A DNA stretch of 64,000 nucleotides, from NCBI GenBank assembly GCA_034509925.1, contig CM067538.1, positions 62,001-126,000 of the forward strand. Reading direction: 5' to 3'. The DNA comes from Hirudinaria manillensis. Its lineage: Eukaryota; Annelida; Clitellata; Hirudinida; Hirudinidae. The notes below the pieces were generated by a model. That model made no database searches. It was given only the letters and a program-made list of their open reading frames with translations, and was not told the origin of the DNA. Positions within the stretch are counted from its first letter, which is position 1. Every line of letters begins with the position of its first letter. The translations under genes were made by a program, and so were the position numbers. Positions 21,526 to 43,285 of the stretch are shown here, one piece after another.

Positions 21526-24518
21526 CTACCATGGTGTGAGTGAATGAATAAGCAGTTCTTGTATTTTGACGGGATCTCTGATGACTCTAGGCAGCTTCCT
21601 CTGAGGCGATGAAGAAGAGATGCGGAGGGAATCGAAGGCGTCCTCACTCAACTGGATCACTTGCATGGCGTCAATGCTGCAGGCCCTTCGAAGGCTTGAG
21701 TATAATTCGAAGATTTCGCTGAGCGTCTCGTCGAACTGAAAACAAAGTAGAGAATGTCAACTTAAAGGGGTATTGAAAAACTTCAATGTCCACTCCAAAA
21801 ACTGGAACATGAAATAAAATTGATATATTTCAGAAGGAATGATATATATTACTTTTTTCGTTTCGTTATCGTCCAATACGACTTGTCTGTCACCCTTTCT
21901 GATCCCCACAAAAAGAACGTAATGTTTCCTCACGTGTTTCTTTCCTGCGATTAAGAACAAAAATATCTGAAGCTACTTTTGAAAAGTCTGTCAAGAAAAT
22001 TATTCACAATGAACACACTATATGATTCTGGCATGTGAAGGTCTTCCGTAGCAACAAAATCAAACAAAAGCAATCCGTCAAGTTTTGCCACACACAACTC
22101 TACGGCGGCATTCAGCACGTATTCTGGGGTCTTTTCCCAGAAGAGATTCAAAACCTGGCCGGTTCTGAAAATGTAAATAAACAAATGCTTACCATAACAT
22201 TATTCATATGTATTGATATATCTTTGTGCAATATCTTGATATGTCTCGGTGAATTTCCTTGATTACCTGTAGAGAAATTCATAGGTTGGACAGTTATTAT
22301 AAAATCCAGTGATCTTTATTATGTCGCCAGTTCGATAGCGATATAATCCTGTCTGAGAGGTGTAAACCACTTCGTAATTCTTTCCAATTTGGACCTGCAA
22401 AAAATGTGAACCTTATCTAACTCTAAAATAAGCATTATAAATCGGTAATATTGACGACGCTTTACTTCCTCTATGAAAAGAGACTTCTGATATTTGTCGT
22501 AAATGTTGCTTTCGTTGATGAACTCGAAAAATCCAAACTCTGGCTGTAAAACGTAGCATGCACGGGTTCGCCAATCCATGTTTGTGGCAAGATTGAGGCC
22601 AAAGAAGCCTTTAAAATATCATCAATGAATTAATATTTTCTGTTCATACAGCTGCTAAGAAACAAATCAAATGTGCAGGAAACATGTGTTGCTTCTTTTC
22701 AATGCTCCTTCCTTTCAAGACACGCGTACTTTTATTAATGACTCTAAATCTCCATTTAGACATATTTTCCAAATCTGCCTCCTGTCATTTTCTGAAAATG
22801 ATCCTCGATTTCCGGATATATTTATTTATCCTGAGCACTAAAATTTTTTGCCGAAAAGCAAGAGAAAATGAATTATGGCGGACAGACTCAGGTCCTGGTA
22901 CGAAGTAATCTTATTCTTCCTTATGGCCTAGAAAACAAGCCGCCCAGGTACTTTTTAGATGGATCTACTTACCGTTCATCATTAATCATCAGACGTCGGT
23001 CGTTAATCTACGGTAAAAGTCAACAAAACGTGGCCGATAAGCTAACCTTCACTGGCCGCATGGAGAAGCGAAAGTTGTAGCACTCCTTTGAGCTGGATTC
23101 TACCCAGATAAAATGCGTGAGGTGCGAACCCACCGGTATTAATCATTCGAACATATTTTAAACCGGGCCAGATCTTTAACGCAATTCCTTCAAATCCGGA
23201 TAAAAATTGCTTCCTCAAAAAAGAAGCTCTCGAAGGATTCGCTCTGAGACGGCTTCTAAGTCGAGCTTCTAAATCGCGGCTGATATAGCGGTTTAAAACG
23301 CTTTGTGAATCTTCACTGATCGATGCAAAGCATTTCTGTTGAACAGGATTTTCTAGAGACGTTCCACCTCCAAAACTGGTTGCATTTGATTTGACATCAG
23401 GAAATTCCAAGCACCCAGTTTCTATGATGACGCAGATGAGGGGCCAGAAATGTTCAATATGTCTCCAGAAACTATATATGAGTGTCGAAAACAGAGATTC
23501 TATTTGACAGATCTCAGCCTCGGCCAGAGCATAAACAGCAAGTAGATGAAGTACTAGAGTTTCATTATGTATATCATAGACTTCCCTGGGCACAACAAGA
23601 TATGGATAGCTCTTGCTTATGTGCGAACTCACCGGACCCTTGTATAAGCCAGATCGGCAAAGTACTTTTTCTGCACGGTATGAGACCACTAAAATCCTGC
23701 CCATGTGAAAACCGCCGAGAGTTGTGGAGACGCTGACCATTACGGGATTTATGCTCAGAGCGGCATTCCGCTTGGTGAACGATGTCAACGGCAGAGTTTT
23801 GTTCTTACCGGTAGTCCCGGAAGATGTAGCCAGATAAATTATGGAGTCCGTTGTCATTATGTTCTGGCGCAGAGAGCCACCATCTGATTCCGCCAGCTGT
23901 TCGAAATATATTCTGTAATCAGAATAGACGCTCATAGGAACTTTCGAGCGATAATCTTCCCTGCTCTTTATGCCTAAGGATAGAATTAAAAAGTGTTTAA
24001 CAAATGAGTTTATTTAAAACAAGTAATGTAAAATAAGATTTGGCCCAACTCTCAAAGCTGTGACTTTTTCCAAATTCAGTGCGAACATTTTTTTTAAGAA
24101 TTAACTCGATCAATAAATGTTCCTGTCCACAATCTGAGTGCCTTGTTACTCTATCCAATCTTCTGAGAACTACGCAACCCAAAAGTTGTAAAAGTCTTGT
24201 GAAAAAATATTGCATCAAGAGGGTACTCAGGGAGTGTGAGTTAGCCGGACTTCGCAAGGCAATGTCCGCGAATATGAGACTCCACATCGCGAAAAAAAGA
24301 AAAATAATTGCTGAATAGTTTGAAAAATTAAATTTGTCAATATTTTCCAGTTTAAATTTTCCGACATTCACGAACCTGCCCACAAAGGTGATGAGGTAGT
24401 GAAATCGAATGCAGTCATCACGACGACCGACAATCCAATAGATGCAGCCAAAAAGGATAGACACAGGCACCGAAACACCATCTTCAGAGCCATCATCGAT
24501 ATCGAAAGAGCAAGTCAT
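21526..24518 (-). CDS. GHDC: GH3 domain-containing protein
   Basis: Animal homologue of the plant GH3 acyl-adenylate/amido-synthetase fold; its animal role is unknown. Exons, all in frame: 24518-24050, 23973-23047, 22608-22466, 22394-22267, 22164-22019, 21944-21853, 21735-21526. The nucleotide-binding signature YLATSSGTTGKNK lies in the second exon. Other family blocks are MSVYSDYRIYF, NTGGFAPHAFYLG, GFFGLNLATNM, YVLQPEFGFFEF, VVYTSQTGLYRYRTGD, RTGQVLNLFWEKT and HYVLFVG. The first exon has hydrophobic stretches (IIFLFFAMWSLIFADIA), so a membrane anchor or signal sequence is likely. Two start codons are possible: 24518 (704 aa) or 24287 (627 aa), the latter closer to family length. The donor of exon 22019-22164 was chosen because it keeps the frame. 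It is unlikely to be another family. Confidence 0.88.
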
Positions 24519-24820
24519 CTCCAACGATCATTCCGTCTTATGTTCTCCTGATGCACGCACGCACCGATAGTACCGCCGCATGCACCAATACGACCATCTC
24601 GTCCCTTCCAGTACGCTTAGCGCGACGCCAGGTCAAATAAGAAAACGTCAAGTTAGCAACATTTATTATCGTCACGATCAATGCGCCATCCACAATATGA
24701 ACGAAACATTATTAAAGTGTTGCTAGTTTTATTGTTTTTCAATTTTTTTATAAGTTTCTAGCTTTTAGTTTTCTTGATCCATGTTCCACATCTGCCTGTC
24801 TGGCCTGCTAACGCCAGTCT

Positions 24821-28085
<3,265 letters not shown>

Positions 28086-29826
28086 ATGCTGCACCCGATG
28101 CCTTTGCGAAGCGATTTAAAATATTCTTGGTCGGAAAGGGTATTTGAACCAGTTATATCAATTAGGTGTCGAAGAATCAGTGCCGAGTTGGACAAACAAA
28201 AATTCGGATCGGGTTGGTTTGGTTAATTAACCACATTGTTAAGAACTAGAATTTTTTAAAATGTGTAAGTGGAGTTTTGGTTGCGTCCGGCCCAAATTTG
28301 TTTGGCAGTCTTCACATTCCTGTGAAACGGATTAATTTAGGGGGATTCATGATCGAGTTAATGTATTATCCACATCATAATATATCTGTGTATATGATTG
28401 ATGCATTGATTAAGCACTTTACATATGTAATTGTATTTATTTCATTTGTGGATATATCTTCCCTGATGAATATATCTGTAATTGAAAGGGTCAAGAGGTA
28501 AATGTATCAGATATAAGGATGAATGGCTGACTCCAACTGAATTTGAAACTCAGTGTGGTCTTATGGGAAGTAAAGACTGGAAAAGAAGTTTGCATTGCGA
28601 AGGAAGGAAGTTACAATGCCTTATCGAGGATGGTATTTTGAGGCCTCATTCTAAAGCGTGCTTGTGCTCACTTTGTTGTAATGATAAATCTTTGGTAAGT
28701 AGTTATCACTTTGGTAATGATTGAGATTAATTAAAAATAAAATTTAAAAAATCTTTAGGACCAGCCAGTAAAGTATTTCATTCAACCAAAGAGAAAGGTT
28801 CAGAAGATGCAGCCTTATGTCAAGAGATTAAAGGCAAAAGCAAGCACAATCTCAGCAGGAACAAAGGATGTAATTAACCCATCACAAACCAACCAAGATT
28901 TTCCTCAGGATTCGAATGAGAATCTCATGCCTTGGAAGCAACAATCCCTCGAATCATTCATCGAGGTACCATGCTCGTAATGAATTATTGTTGATGTAAA
29001 ACTCAGGAGACATTTATAGTAATCTTATCTTCACAATGTTTTTTTTATAGTTGAAATTTATATGACCCACAGTGCTTTGATGGCATAATGTTAAAGATTG
29101 AAGAATTGAAAAATGTTGTGAGAGATGTGAAGGTGGAATTCAGCAAAAAGTTGATTGACAGTAGGCAAGAAATGGAAAAGGAAAAACAGAAGGTGCAGTA
29201 ATTATTCACTCTTTACGATCAATGCCCATTCAAAATGGTGATTTTGTTATATTTGTTACATATTATACCTAATAATTAAAGTATTCACACAATCAATGTT
29301 TGTTAAACTCAGTTTATCATTAGAATATATTACAATGTTTTAACAGATTTGAGGGACCACTTTCCATAAATTGGAAACCCCAGAATATTTGTCATATATT
29401 ATAATGGGTAGATTTACCATAGATATTAATAAACTACTTGTTTCCAAATATAGCCCAAAAAATCAGGGGATTGTATTTGTTGGAGTGTTCCATGCATGCA
29501 CTGAAATGCAATAGTTTTGAGTTTTGATTAAGTTTTTTAAGGTAATGAGAGCCTTAGGTTTAGATCCTTGGCACCCCTGTTACTATGATGGGAATGACAT
29601 GTGCATGAACCATTATGAGTTATTATTAATCATTACTAGTCAACTTCTGTCAAAATAACTTGTACCTTCATATTTTAATAAGGAAATAGAGGCAATTCAA
29701 ATAAAGGCAAAACTGATGACAGATAAAAGGGTGGCAGAGGAGAAGCAGTTGATGGACATTCAACTCCAAGAAGCTCTTGCTCAGATCAGACAGGAACTCA
29801 TGGAACAGTTCAGCAAATCTAAATGA
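28086..29826 (+). CDS. SAND-domain protein, DEAF1-like, with C-terminal coiled coil
   Basis: A probable DNA-binding nuclear regulator. Exons 28086-28212, 28489-28694, 28759-28965, 29073-29192 and 29683-29826 join in frame to 267 aa. The SAND domain covers residues about 27-105. It begins PVISIRCRRISAELDKQKFG at the end of exon 1 and continues GSRGKCIRYKDEWLTP, SKDWKRSLHCEGRKLQCLIE and DGILRPHS, which includes the KDWK DNA-contact motif. It is closer to DEAF1 (KDWKRSIRYxGRxLQCLIxDGILNPH) than to GMEB. A basic stretch follows (QPKRKVQKMQPYVKRLKAK), resembling a nuclear localisation signal. The C-terminus is a long Glu/Lys/Gln helix (FDGIMLKIEELK ... QLQEALAQIRQEL). The MYND zinc finger of DEAF1 is absent. 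It is convergent with CFAP206, with stops 117 bp apart. Confidence 0.85.
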
Positions 29827-29835
29827 TTTATTTGT

Positions 29836-29841
29836 AATAAA
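29836..29841 (+). terminator. Polyadenylation signal AATAAA (SAND gene)
   Basis: AATAAA 10 bp after the stop, in the short gap before the convergent CFAP206 end. Confidence 0.75.
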
Positions 29842-29943
29842 ATCTCAATTCTTATTGGAATTTTAGAATGACATAAAAAAACACGACCAATGTTCATAAT
29901 GTATTAGATTTAAAGCCGGCATTTTATCATCTGGTGGTTTCTG

Positions 29944-32900
29944 TTAATCATCTTCATGAATCGTCAGATCAACTTTTCTATATTGGGTAGGATTAGTGCC
30001 CCTGAGGCCAGCTAAAAACACCTGGGGCCTTGGGACATTCGATCTGGCGTCAATCTTTGTCTGAGTTTCAGTACTCCTGCAAGAATGACTAATTTAGAAA
30101 TCAAGTTGACCATTCAGAAAATTTCTTGTAAATTACTTTTCATCATAAGCCTGAGTTGAAATGTCTCTTCTCATGCTGCTCATTTTTGTTTGGGTCGAAC
30201 TTGTCTTTTTCTTTCTCAAATTTGCCTGAGAGGAATTGTAGCATATTAATATTGAAGAAATAAATGTTGTGTTTGTCCCTCACCAAGCTTATAGCCATCT
30301 TTCTCATCTGCCATTCATTCCATTCATATGATCTGACGATGTTTGACTCCACGAAATGTGTTTCGGTTTGAGATCCAAAATCTGCTTTTAATATGGGTTT
30401 TTCTGATGTGCTGAGTTCTTCAGGACTTTTCTGGATTGTGTACATTGTCACAAAAATGTTTAATCACATGATGTAGTACAGAATTCCCTTGATGATGCAT
30501 AGTAAATGATAAATATTATGTGGTGAATATCTGCCTGGGAATCTTCAAAGTTCTGGATACAGATGCCAAATTAATTGCAATTTGAGCAATAATGTTTTGG
30601 TGCTTCATGTGGACTAAGTGAATTAGGTTGGAATGATGATCACATTGTTAAAGTCTCAAAATTGTGGAAATTGGTGCTGAACCTGCATCAAAGGCTCCAA
30701 TGATGAGAACAAATTGTATAACTCCAATAACTGTACTAGTTCCAGGTTCTGCTTTGCTGAAGTACCGACGGCATTCAGATACCTGCATTGATGAGTCTGA
30801 GAGAATTTATGCCTAAAAAACATTTTAAGAAGAGTTCCAACTGACCATTCTGGATCGCTTATGAAATCTTGGGCTGCGATGTTTGACGTGAAAGAATAAC
30901 AGAGGCCTTTGTAACAAATAATGCCAAGATTGATATTGCCCTGTACCAGCAATCTATCTCTCATAACCATAGTCCAACAGCAGTAGCCCTTCAAATGTTG
31001 AGAATTAATAATCCAACTAAGAAATATTAAAAATTTGTTTTGAATGCCAAAGGTGTTTTCATCAATTTAGTTTTAAAAATACTAATCGTATGACTGAACA
31101 AGTAACGATTCCCACCCTGAACTGCAGTGGCATCCTGGAATAGTTGCTCGTATTTTCTGGATGTAGCACCAATAGATCAGGTTTGCTGGTTGGCTGGATC
31201 TTTGTGTTGTGAGGCTCCAACATTTTTGGAATCTCTGCTTTTGCTAATGTATCCTCGACAGCAAGTTGTTCATATTTTTTGAATTCTTCTCCATCCATTA
31301 TGCTTTTCCTCATCTGTGAATGATCCAAATCAACTATAAAATTATTTTAATAATACCATTTTTATTTATGGTTACAAGAGCAGCCGACATAGCACAGATC
31401 TTTTCGGGGTTATTCCGCGTCCGACCTTCAAAGTTTATAATCTGAGGTAGCTCGGCTCCTTTTTAGCATGGTCAGCTTCCACTAAGTTGATAACATGAAC
31501 TCCTGTTTTTTCGGTCCAGGATGGGGCACGATACTAGGATGATACTTGTGATACACATTATATTTATCATTTGGATCCTTGAGTTATTAACTGATAAAAT
31601 ACAAGGCCTTAATTCAATCATTGATATACAGTCAAATGCCACTCGGCTACTATGCCACCCTCGCTATTATGCCACTTTTGCTTGGTCCCGACAAAATTCA
31701 ATACAAGATAAATTTACTATGCCACCAGGGTCCTGACTGTTTATCTAACCATGAAGTTAAGGATATATTTACAGTGGGGTGAAATAATTATGATAAATTA
31801 ACTTGTATTTTTAAGATTTGATCAGTTTAATACTTTCCCAGGACTTGGTGAAGAATGATTAAGGAAAGTGATGGAATATTCCATGGAATTTGATTGGTGG
31901 AATGGGCGAAGTCGACTGGGAGTGTAAATAGGAATGAGAGTGAATGTCTAGATTTTATGTGAGAATTGCGAGTTGGAGTGAAGATTAGCAAATGTCAACT
32001 TAGATATGCAAGCGAATGGTTGGCTGGACAATTTTAAGAAGTGCCACGACATCACGTTCAAGACAGTGCAAGGTGAAGCTGAAGTGGTGGTTGCAAGTCT
32101 GGTGTGATGCAAGCGATTGGCAGGACAACGAGATCTGCCAAAAGGAGATGCGGTAGCCACCGATTTGGAGAGCTTTAGACTGAGCTGATGGGTAAATTGT
32201 GGAAATAAAGCCGTTTTTATTTGATAAAATAAGGCCATTTTTACAAACCCCCATTACTATGCCACTTTTGCTCGGTCCTGACGGATGTAGTAGCGAGACT
32301 TAACTGTATATGGAATATTTTGCTCAAGCACTGATCTTGGAACAAACTTTGCTCCATATTTGTTTCAATAGTTATTGTTACAATTATTCCAGGTATAAAA
32401 TTGATTAGTTCTCTGTGACTCCCTACTTGTTAAAACATTGGCTCTGAAATGCTAAGGATGAATGATAAGTATGACTAGTTAGTCTTTTGTCTGAATCAGT
32501 CAGTTGAGCTTATAATATTTGTTTCAACTCTTAGTAGGCAAGTCTCAATTGATAAAAACTCAAGCTTCTTCACTGATTGCATGATATGGGGACTATGAAT
32601 TTCAACAGAAAGCCTGTTGTTTATACTGGATTTGATGAAATTGTTTCATCACATCATGAAATATTAGTAGACAATAATGGATAATTTTTCAAAAATCTTC
32701 TTTAAAGTCAATATTCTGTACCACAATAGTTTTTATATTTATACCAAATGATCACATTTATTTAATAAATGCTTTTAAAAGTGTTTTATAAAAATAAATA
32801 AATCAGTTTAGTTTATGCAGCAATGGGTCTTAGAAGATATTAAGCAATTTGTCATAAATCAGTAATGCAAGTGAACTTATGTTTATCTTAACTTTAAACT

Positions 32901-35767
32901 AACTTTAGCAAAGTCTTCCAGCATATCCAATAAGATGCTAAGGAGTTCCAGGTAGCTTTTTTCTCTTTGCAATCTCATCCAGATGTCTGCTAGGCAGGCA
33001 AACTGAGGCTAGAAACAAGGACTAGGATTAACAAGTAGTTAAGTTTCAACAGTTCTTGTTAATTGAAGTGTCAACCGACTCACAAAAACTTGAGCGTTAG
33101 GCACTGCCGATCGATTCGAGATGGTGAGATGGAGATGATCGGTTCGGGCCGAAAGTTGTTCCACGTTTTGTTTGATGCTCTTGGATGACTTTATGATGCC
33201 ATTCTGCAATTTTCATTCATTATCAATTATTTCACGTAAGTGAATGCGCCGAGTATGTTGACTAAATTCTTAATGCAAAGACGACTCTGAGAATATTATT
33301 AAAACGGAGGAATGATTCGGTTCAAAACAGTGCTTTCTTGCCTTTATCACTTTCAGGTAAAGCAAATATTGGCAGCAATTGATTACTGACTGCTTGAGTT
33401 GTTCATCCAACTTAGAGGGCAAATCCCTTTTGGTCCTCCTAAAATGGTCAAGGACATCTGTGAAGGGAATAATTTTTGTGAGTAATTAATTTAACAAAGA
33501 ATTGACAACTCAATCAGCTTATAAAAATTTGAAACAATTGGATGACAAAAATGGTTTTCCAATCTATATAAATAAAAATGCAATGTGTGTTTGTATCATG
33601 TAAATGTTCTCTGAAAGTACTTAAGCAATTGCTTTGAAATTTTGACACAACATAGTGCTCGATTAGAGGAGTGTTTGTATATAGCTTTAATATATATGCC
33701 ACAACCACAGCATGTAAAAATACGCTTTTTCGAAAATCCTGCCATCTTGCCACGACGACGTCACTGCCTAATCTATATAAATAAACTCTAGCGAGACATT
33801 AAAAAGCTTAAACTATCGTAACCCTCAAGCAAATTTGTGAAATTATAAAAATAAACATATTTGAAAATTTCTTTCTTATAAAATTAATAATCAGATTGAC
33901 CCACAGCAACGCGTGGCTGGGCACCACTATATCATGTAAAAATATGCTTTTTTCAAAAATGCTGCCATCTTGTCATGATAAAGTCACTTCCTCATGATAA
34001 ATAAACTTAGGGAGACATTAGTCGGTTAAAGCGCCTGCCTAGTCGTAAATATATTTGTGAACAATAGCACTAAAATTTTACAGAAAAGAAACAAATCTAG
34101 ATTTTGGTAATTTTTAGCAATGCTGCTAAAATGAATGTCTTTATTCAAATGAGTGAAGGTAATGGCAATAGTGGCAAGATGCTTTCAAAGCCTGTATGTT
34201 GCATGCACCCTTGGAGTATAAATGGTTATAAATGATTTTGTGATAATGATGGGTTGTTAAACTTCACAAGCAAAATGTACAATGTATATGACATTTAATG
34301 TAATAATTGTGATCATTTCTATTAAGATTAAAATGTAAGTTTTAAGCATCCATGTTGGGGGCAGATGGACATGATTCAGCCATGTGCGACATGAAATTTC
34401 AATCAATTAATTCAAGGTTTGAAAAATTATTTCCAAATTATACAAACCCAACAAAGTATCCAGGCTTTTTTCAGTAATTGATAGGCTTATGCTTATGTTG
34501 GAGAAAATTGTTGCAACCAATTCACCGAGCAGGTTAGGTACTAGATGCAACATTTACAAAGGTTCCAATTAAATAATACAGACATAATACAAACAATGTA
34601 ATAATATATAATACAGACAGTCTTCAATCCCTTCGCCTCCTCTGTCACATTCCTTATTGTATAGTCTTATTCCAGAGGTGATCATCGTCAGTTCTTGGAG
34701 ATGTCTCTCTTTGTCGGATTTCGAGAGCCGGGAAAAACTTTCTAAGTCCGAAGCAGTATAAATGCTTTTTGTGGCAGCTGGAAATGTTTAGATTAAATGA
34801 TTTAGTTTTACTCAATTCATCACAAAGTATTTGTGGCAAGACACTAAAATATATTAAAAATTAAGATGAATATTTGAAAAATAAATTTCTATTGGTGCAT
34901 TAATTTATTGTTCAATTGTGAATAATTCTTAGAATGTGTCTATTAGTCCATCAATAAGTGAAGCTTAAAAATTAATAATTTTTTAAAATTCAGTGGATGT
35001 AATTTGAACTGCAAAAAAAAATCGCTTTTGACATTCACCAACTGTTTCTCTGACAGCTCCATCATTTCTGATGCCACCCATGCCAGATTTATATATGATG
35101 CAGGCAATAATCTTGTGAAATAGACACTCTTGCTCCTTGCAAGAAACCACCTTTGTTTCAGTTATGCTCTTGACCAACTGTCTCACTTTGTTTTCCATGT
35201 GTTTTTTGTAGTATTTCTCAAATGTTTCTTTAAAGTTCGATCAAAATTTCTTGCATATTTATTTTATCATTAAAACTTATAGTTAGAGTAACATAATCAT
35301 TTATTAATAATTTTAACAGGGAGAGTATTATAGACCAAGGCAAACCTCTATCCATGTAATTTTCATCGAAACAAATTTGCATTTTAATCGTGTCAAGAGA
35401 TGGCGATGTGTCTTCTGTCAGTTTATCAACACACATCTAAAGAAGCCATAAATTTTGATTAAGGATCATCACTTAAAGCATTAAAGCGCTTGCCTCTATG
35501 AGACTGTTCACGTCGCCTTTTGTTATGCTTTGATTGACATCAAAATAGTTATCCGGATGAATTACGACAGCTTTTACCTTAAAAATGTTAAACTGCCAGT
35601 CATTTCTCATTTGTTAAGCTCCTTTGCAGTTACCTTTATTCCAGAATAGAATTTCTTACCACGTATGCCGCTAATGAGTTTGCGACAGTGACCCCCTTCA
35701 AAAGACACCTCTGACCAATTTCTTTTAAAACATTCCTAACAATGCTCGGCTCGGTAACATCCGTCAT
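29944..35767 (-). CDS. CFAP206: Cilia- and flagella-associated protein 206
   Basis: An axonemal protein of motile cilia, linked in other species to radial spoke and microtubule inner-core assembly. Fifteen exons: 35767-35660, 35577-35494, 35436-35346, 35227-35033, 34777-34619, 34540-34448, 33457-33342, 33203-33084, 33002-32904, 31313-31116, 30988-30846, 30782-30683, 30430-30284, 30225-30137, 30076-29944. They join in frame to 624 aa, about the vertebrate length. Conserved blocks: VKAVVIHPDNYFDVN, SPSLDTIKMQICFDENYMDR, LSKSDKERHLQELTMI, SAVPNAQVF, IVRSYEWNEW and VPRPQVFLAGLRG. The start MTDVTEPSIVRNVLKEIGQ aligns with the family start. The junction 35033/34777 is the least certain; an alternative is 35026/34764 with a GC donor. 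Two introns, after exons 35494-35577 and 33342-33457, use GC donors that homology supports. An X-box-like site lies upstream. Confidence 0.95.
31629..32306 (+). mobile_element. Pogo/Tigger-like DNA transposon remnant
   Basis: 678 bp flanked by TA (31627-31628 and 32307-32308). The ends form imperfect terminal inverted repeats: left CAGTCAAATGCCACTCGGCT, right (reverse complement) CAGTTAAGTCTCGCTACTAC. Next to each end are subterminal CTATGCCACTTTTGCTTGGT-type words (GGTCCCGAC at left, GTCAGGACCGAG in the right reverse complement), typical of Tigger elements. Inside, a plus-strand frame carries a CENP-B-type helix-turn-helix scrap (ANGWLDNFKKCHDITFKT), broken by stops. The DDE transposase is deleted. 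It sits in the intron between CFAP206 exons 31116-31313 and 32904-33002. Confidence 0.8.
33562..34061 (-). repeat. Helitron-like non-autonomous repeat with an internal duplication
   Basis: Starts TCTATATAAATAAAAATG and has a GTGTTTGTAT and TTGAAATTTTGACACA segment. It contains GACCCACAGCAACGCGTGG near 33898-33916, words common at Helitron-like element ends. A segment of about 130 bp (33711-33842) is repeated at about 70 percent identity at 33933-34061 (CATGTAAAAATATGC ... GCTGCCATCTTG). Strand and exact ends are uncertain. Lies in a CFAP206 intron. Confidence 0.45.
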
Positions 35768-36040
35768 GTTGCAAGTTGCAAATCTATCGGTTGCAACGAC
35801 TGTTTCGTTTGGCATAGCAACGGCAAAGATCTCTGTAGTATTATAAAGACATGTAAGGCTTATATGTCGATAGATTGCAATTAAGATATTTCAACAAAAT
35901 CATTCTAATTTCGTAAAATTCATTCGTAAATGAATGTAAAAAGAAATGTTTTCTGCATTGTAATGAAAGATGACCTAACAATTTAAATTTATCAAAAGGG
36001 ATACCAAACAAAGAATCAAGTGGAAGAAGTAAAATAAAAC
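35768..36040. promoter_or_regulatory. Shared divergent promoter region of CFAP206 and CNNM
   Basis: 273 bp between the two start codons. It includes the X-box-like site at 35807-35821. No other motif was recognised. Confidence 0.5.
35807..35821 (-). promoter_or_regulatory. X-box-like RFX site upstream of CFAP206
   Basis: The minus-strand sequence GTTGCTATGCCAAAC is close to the RFX X-box consensus GTNRCC-N-RGYAAC, with one extra A. It lies 40 bp upstream of the CFAP206 start codon, where X-boxes sit in many ciliary genes. Confidence 0.55.
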
Positions 36041-41667
<5,627 letters not shown>

Positions 41668-43285
41668 GGGTAATCTACAACACTCACTGAATAGATTCAA
41701 TTGTCTTTTAATATTTATCTTCGTTATCGGTACCTCTGCGAAGCGCAAAGCAGTTCATTTTTATTAATCATTTATAATTTTCTTATTTTCGTTCATCATT
41801 TTCAATCAAAGCCAAGCCGTATCGAATGTTCTCGATGCTCTGGCAATTCTCTAAATCGCTCCAGTTGCTTTAAGCCAAACTCTGCAAACAAATTTTTATC
41901 GTTTATTAATTTCAACTTAATTATACAGGACGATTTTGAGCAATTTCAATATTAATCGAGACAAACAAATTTATCTTAAATAATTTGTAATGTAAATATT
42001 TTCGAGTTAGATCAATATATTTCAGACGTACATATTTTCCTTTATTTTATGCTTTGGAGAGTAGAGATTACTACAGTACTTTTGTGTTTGATAAGGCAAA
42101 ATTTATAATTATTTGTTTCTTTGTCGATAGGTTTATAATTAAAATACACAAATTATGACAATATCTAAACTATAACAATATCTAAATATCTAAAATGTTC
42201 CTAAATACTTTTTAAGGTAGGTAGTCTATCCGCTTCATTCTTCGATCTTCTACTCCACCATACTGTTTTGTTTGTTACTAAAAGTTACTAACGAAAATTA
42301 ACAGGATAACAGGCATAAACCCACTGTTTCTCTTTTCGTATTCCGTATTTTGGATATTCGATGCTTTTGAGTTAAAATTCTTGACGTCTAAAATTTGGAA
42401 CGGAATACAAATGGTCAAAATGAAATGCGTGGAAGACCTCTCTTGCTCAAGAAGGAATTAATTACTAATAATTAATTAATCCGATACCTAACCCAATACT
42501 TAATTCAATACTTATCGATGCAGATGAAGGAATCAAACGAACCAAAAACCTACCTCCTGCCACCTGGACGAACAAAAGAAGGAATATCAATGTTTTGCAC
42601 ATGTCTAAGTCAATGCTTCTGGTTCCTCGAATTGTTTTCCAGCACCACCTTTTAAAGGATTCAAACGGAATCTGCTTAACTGACATGCATGCATGGATCC
42701 AATTAAAACACGCTTCTAGGCATTATTAAAAAAACATGAACTCTGAAAAACCCAACCGATATTAAAAAACAAATTAGATTCTAATTTCGTTGCAAGGAAT
42801 TTTTCAAATATTTATTTTTAAAATGTACAAGAAAACTTGGACTTGCAAACGACGACCATTATGCTAACACATCCTAAGCTTCATAAAATTCATTGCCGGT
42901 AGATTATAAGTAACCTCGAACCCCAAATGCTCTTCTTTCTTGGGTTATAATTAAATTATAATTAAAACTATTTTAAATAAAAGACTACTCCCCCCCCTGT
43001 TATTCACTAAGTCATTAATTATCCGAGTATCACTCGACAAAGTACATATGTATTAAGCATAATGAAGTAAAGTCTGCTGGAAAAGTTATTCCAATGAAAG
43101 CCAACGTTTAGTCCAGATAATTTTTAAATTTTCCAAGCTCTGCCGTTTAAAGAAAAATTGTTAATATCTAATTTAGAAATGCACCGTGCAACCACCATTC
43201 ATTCACCTACTCAAGCAGGATTAATGGATGATTTATTACTTTTCACATTAAAATAAAAAAGAATTTGGAATGCATCACTCGCTAG
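41668..43285. other. Gap between convergent CNNM and RGS genes
   Basis: AT-rich. It holds the 3' UTRs and one weak minus-strand candidate exon (see 42548-42690). Nothing else supported. Confidence 0.4.
42548..42690 (-). CDS. Weak candidate first exon encoding a signal-peptide-like segment
   Basis: A minus-strand frame includes MCKTLIFLLLFVQVAGG (ATG at 42602), which looks like a secretion signal, followed at once by a GT donor (AGGAG then GTAGGT). An upstream in-frame extension reads IPFESFKRWCWKTIRGT. No downstream exon was found in the space before CNNM, so this may be chance. Confidence 0.2.
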
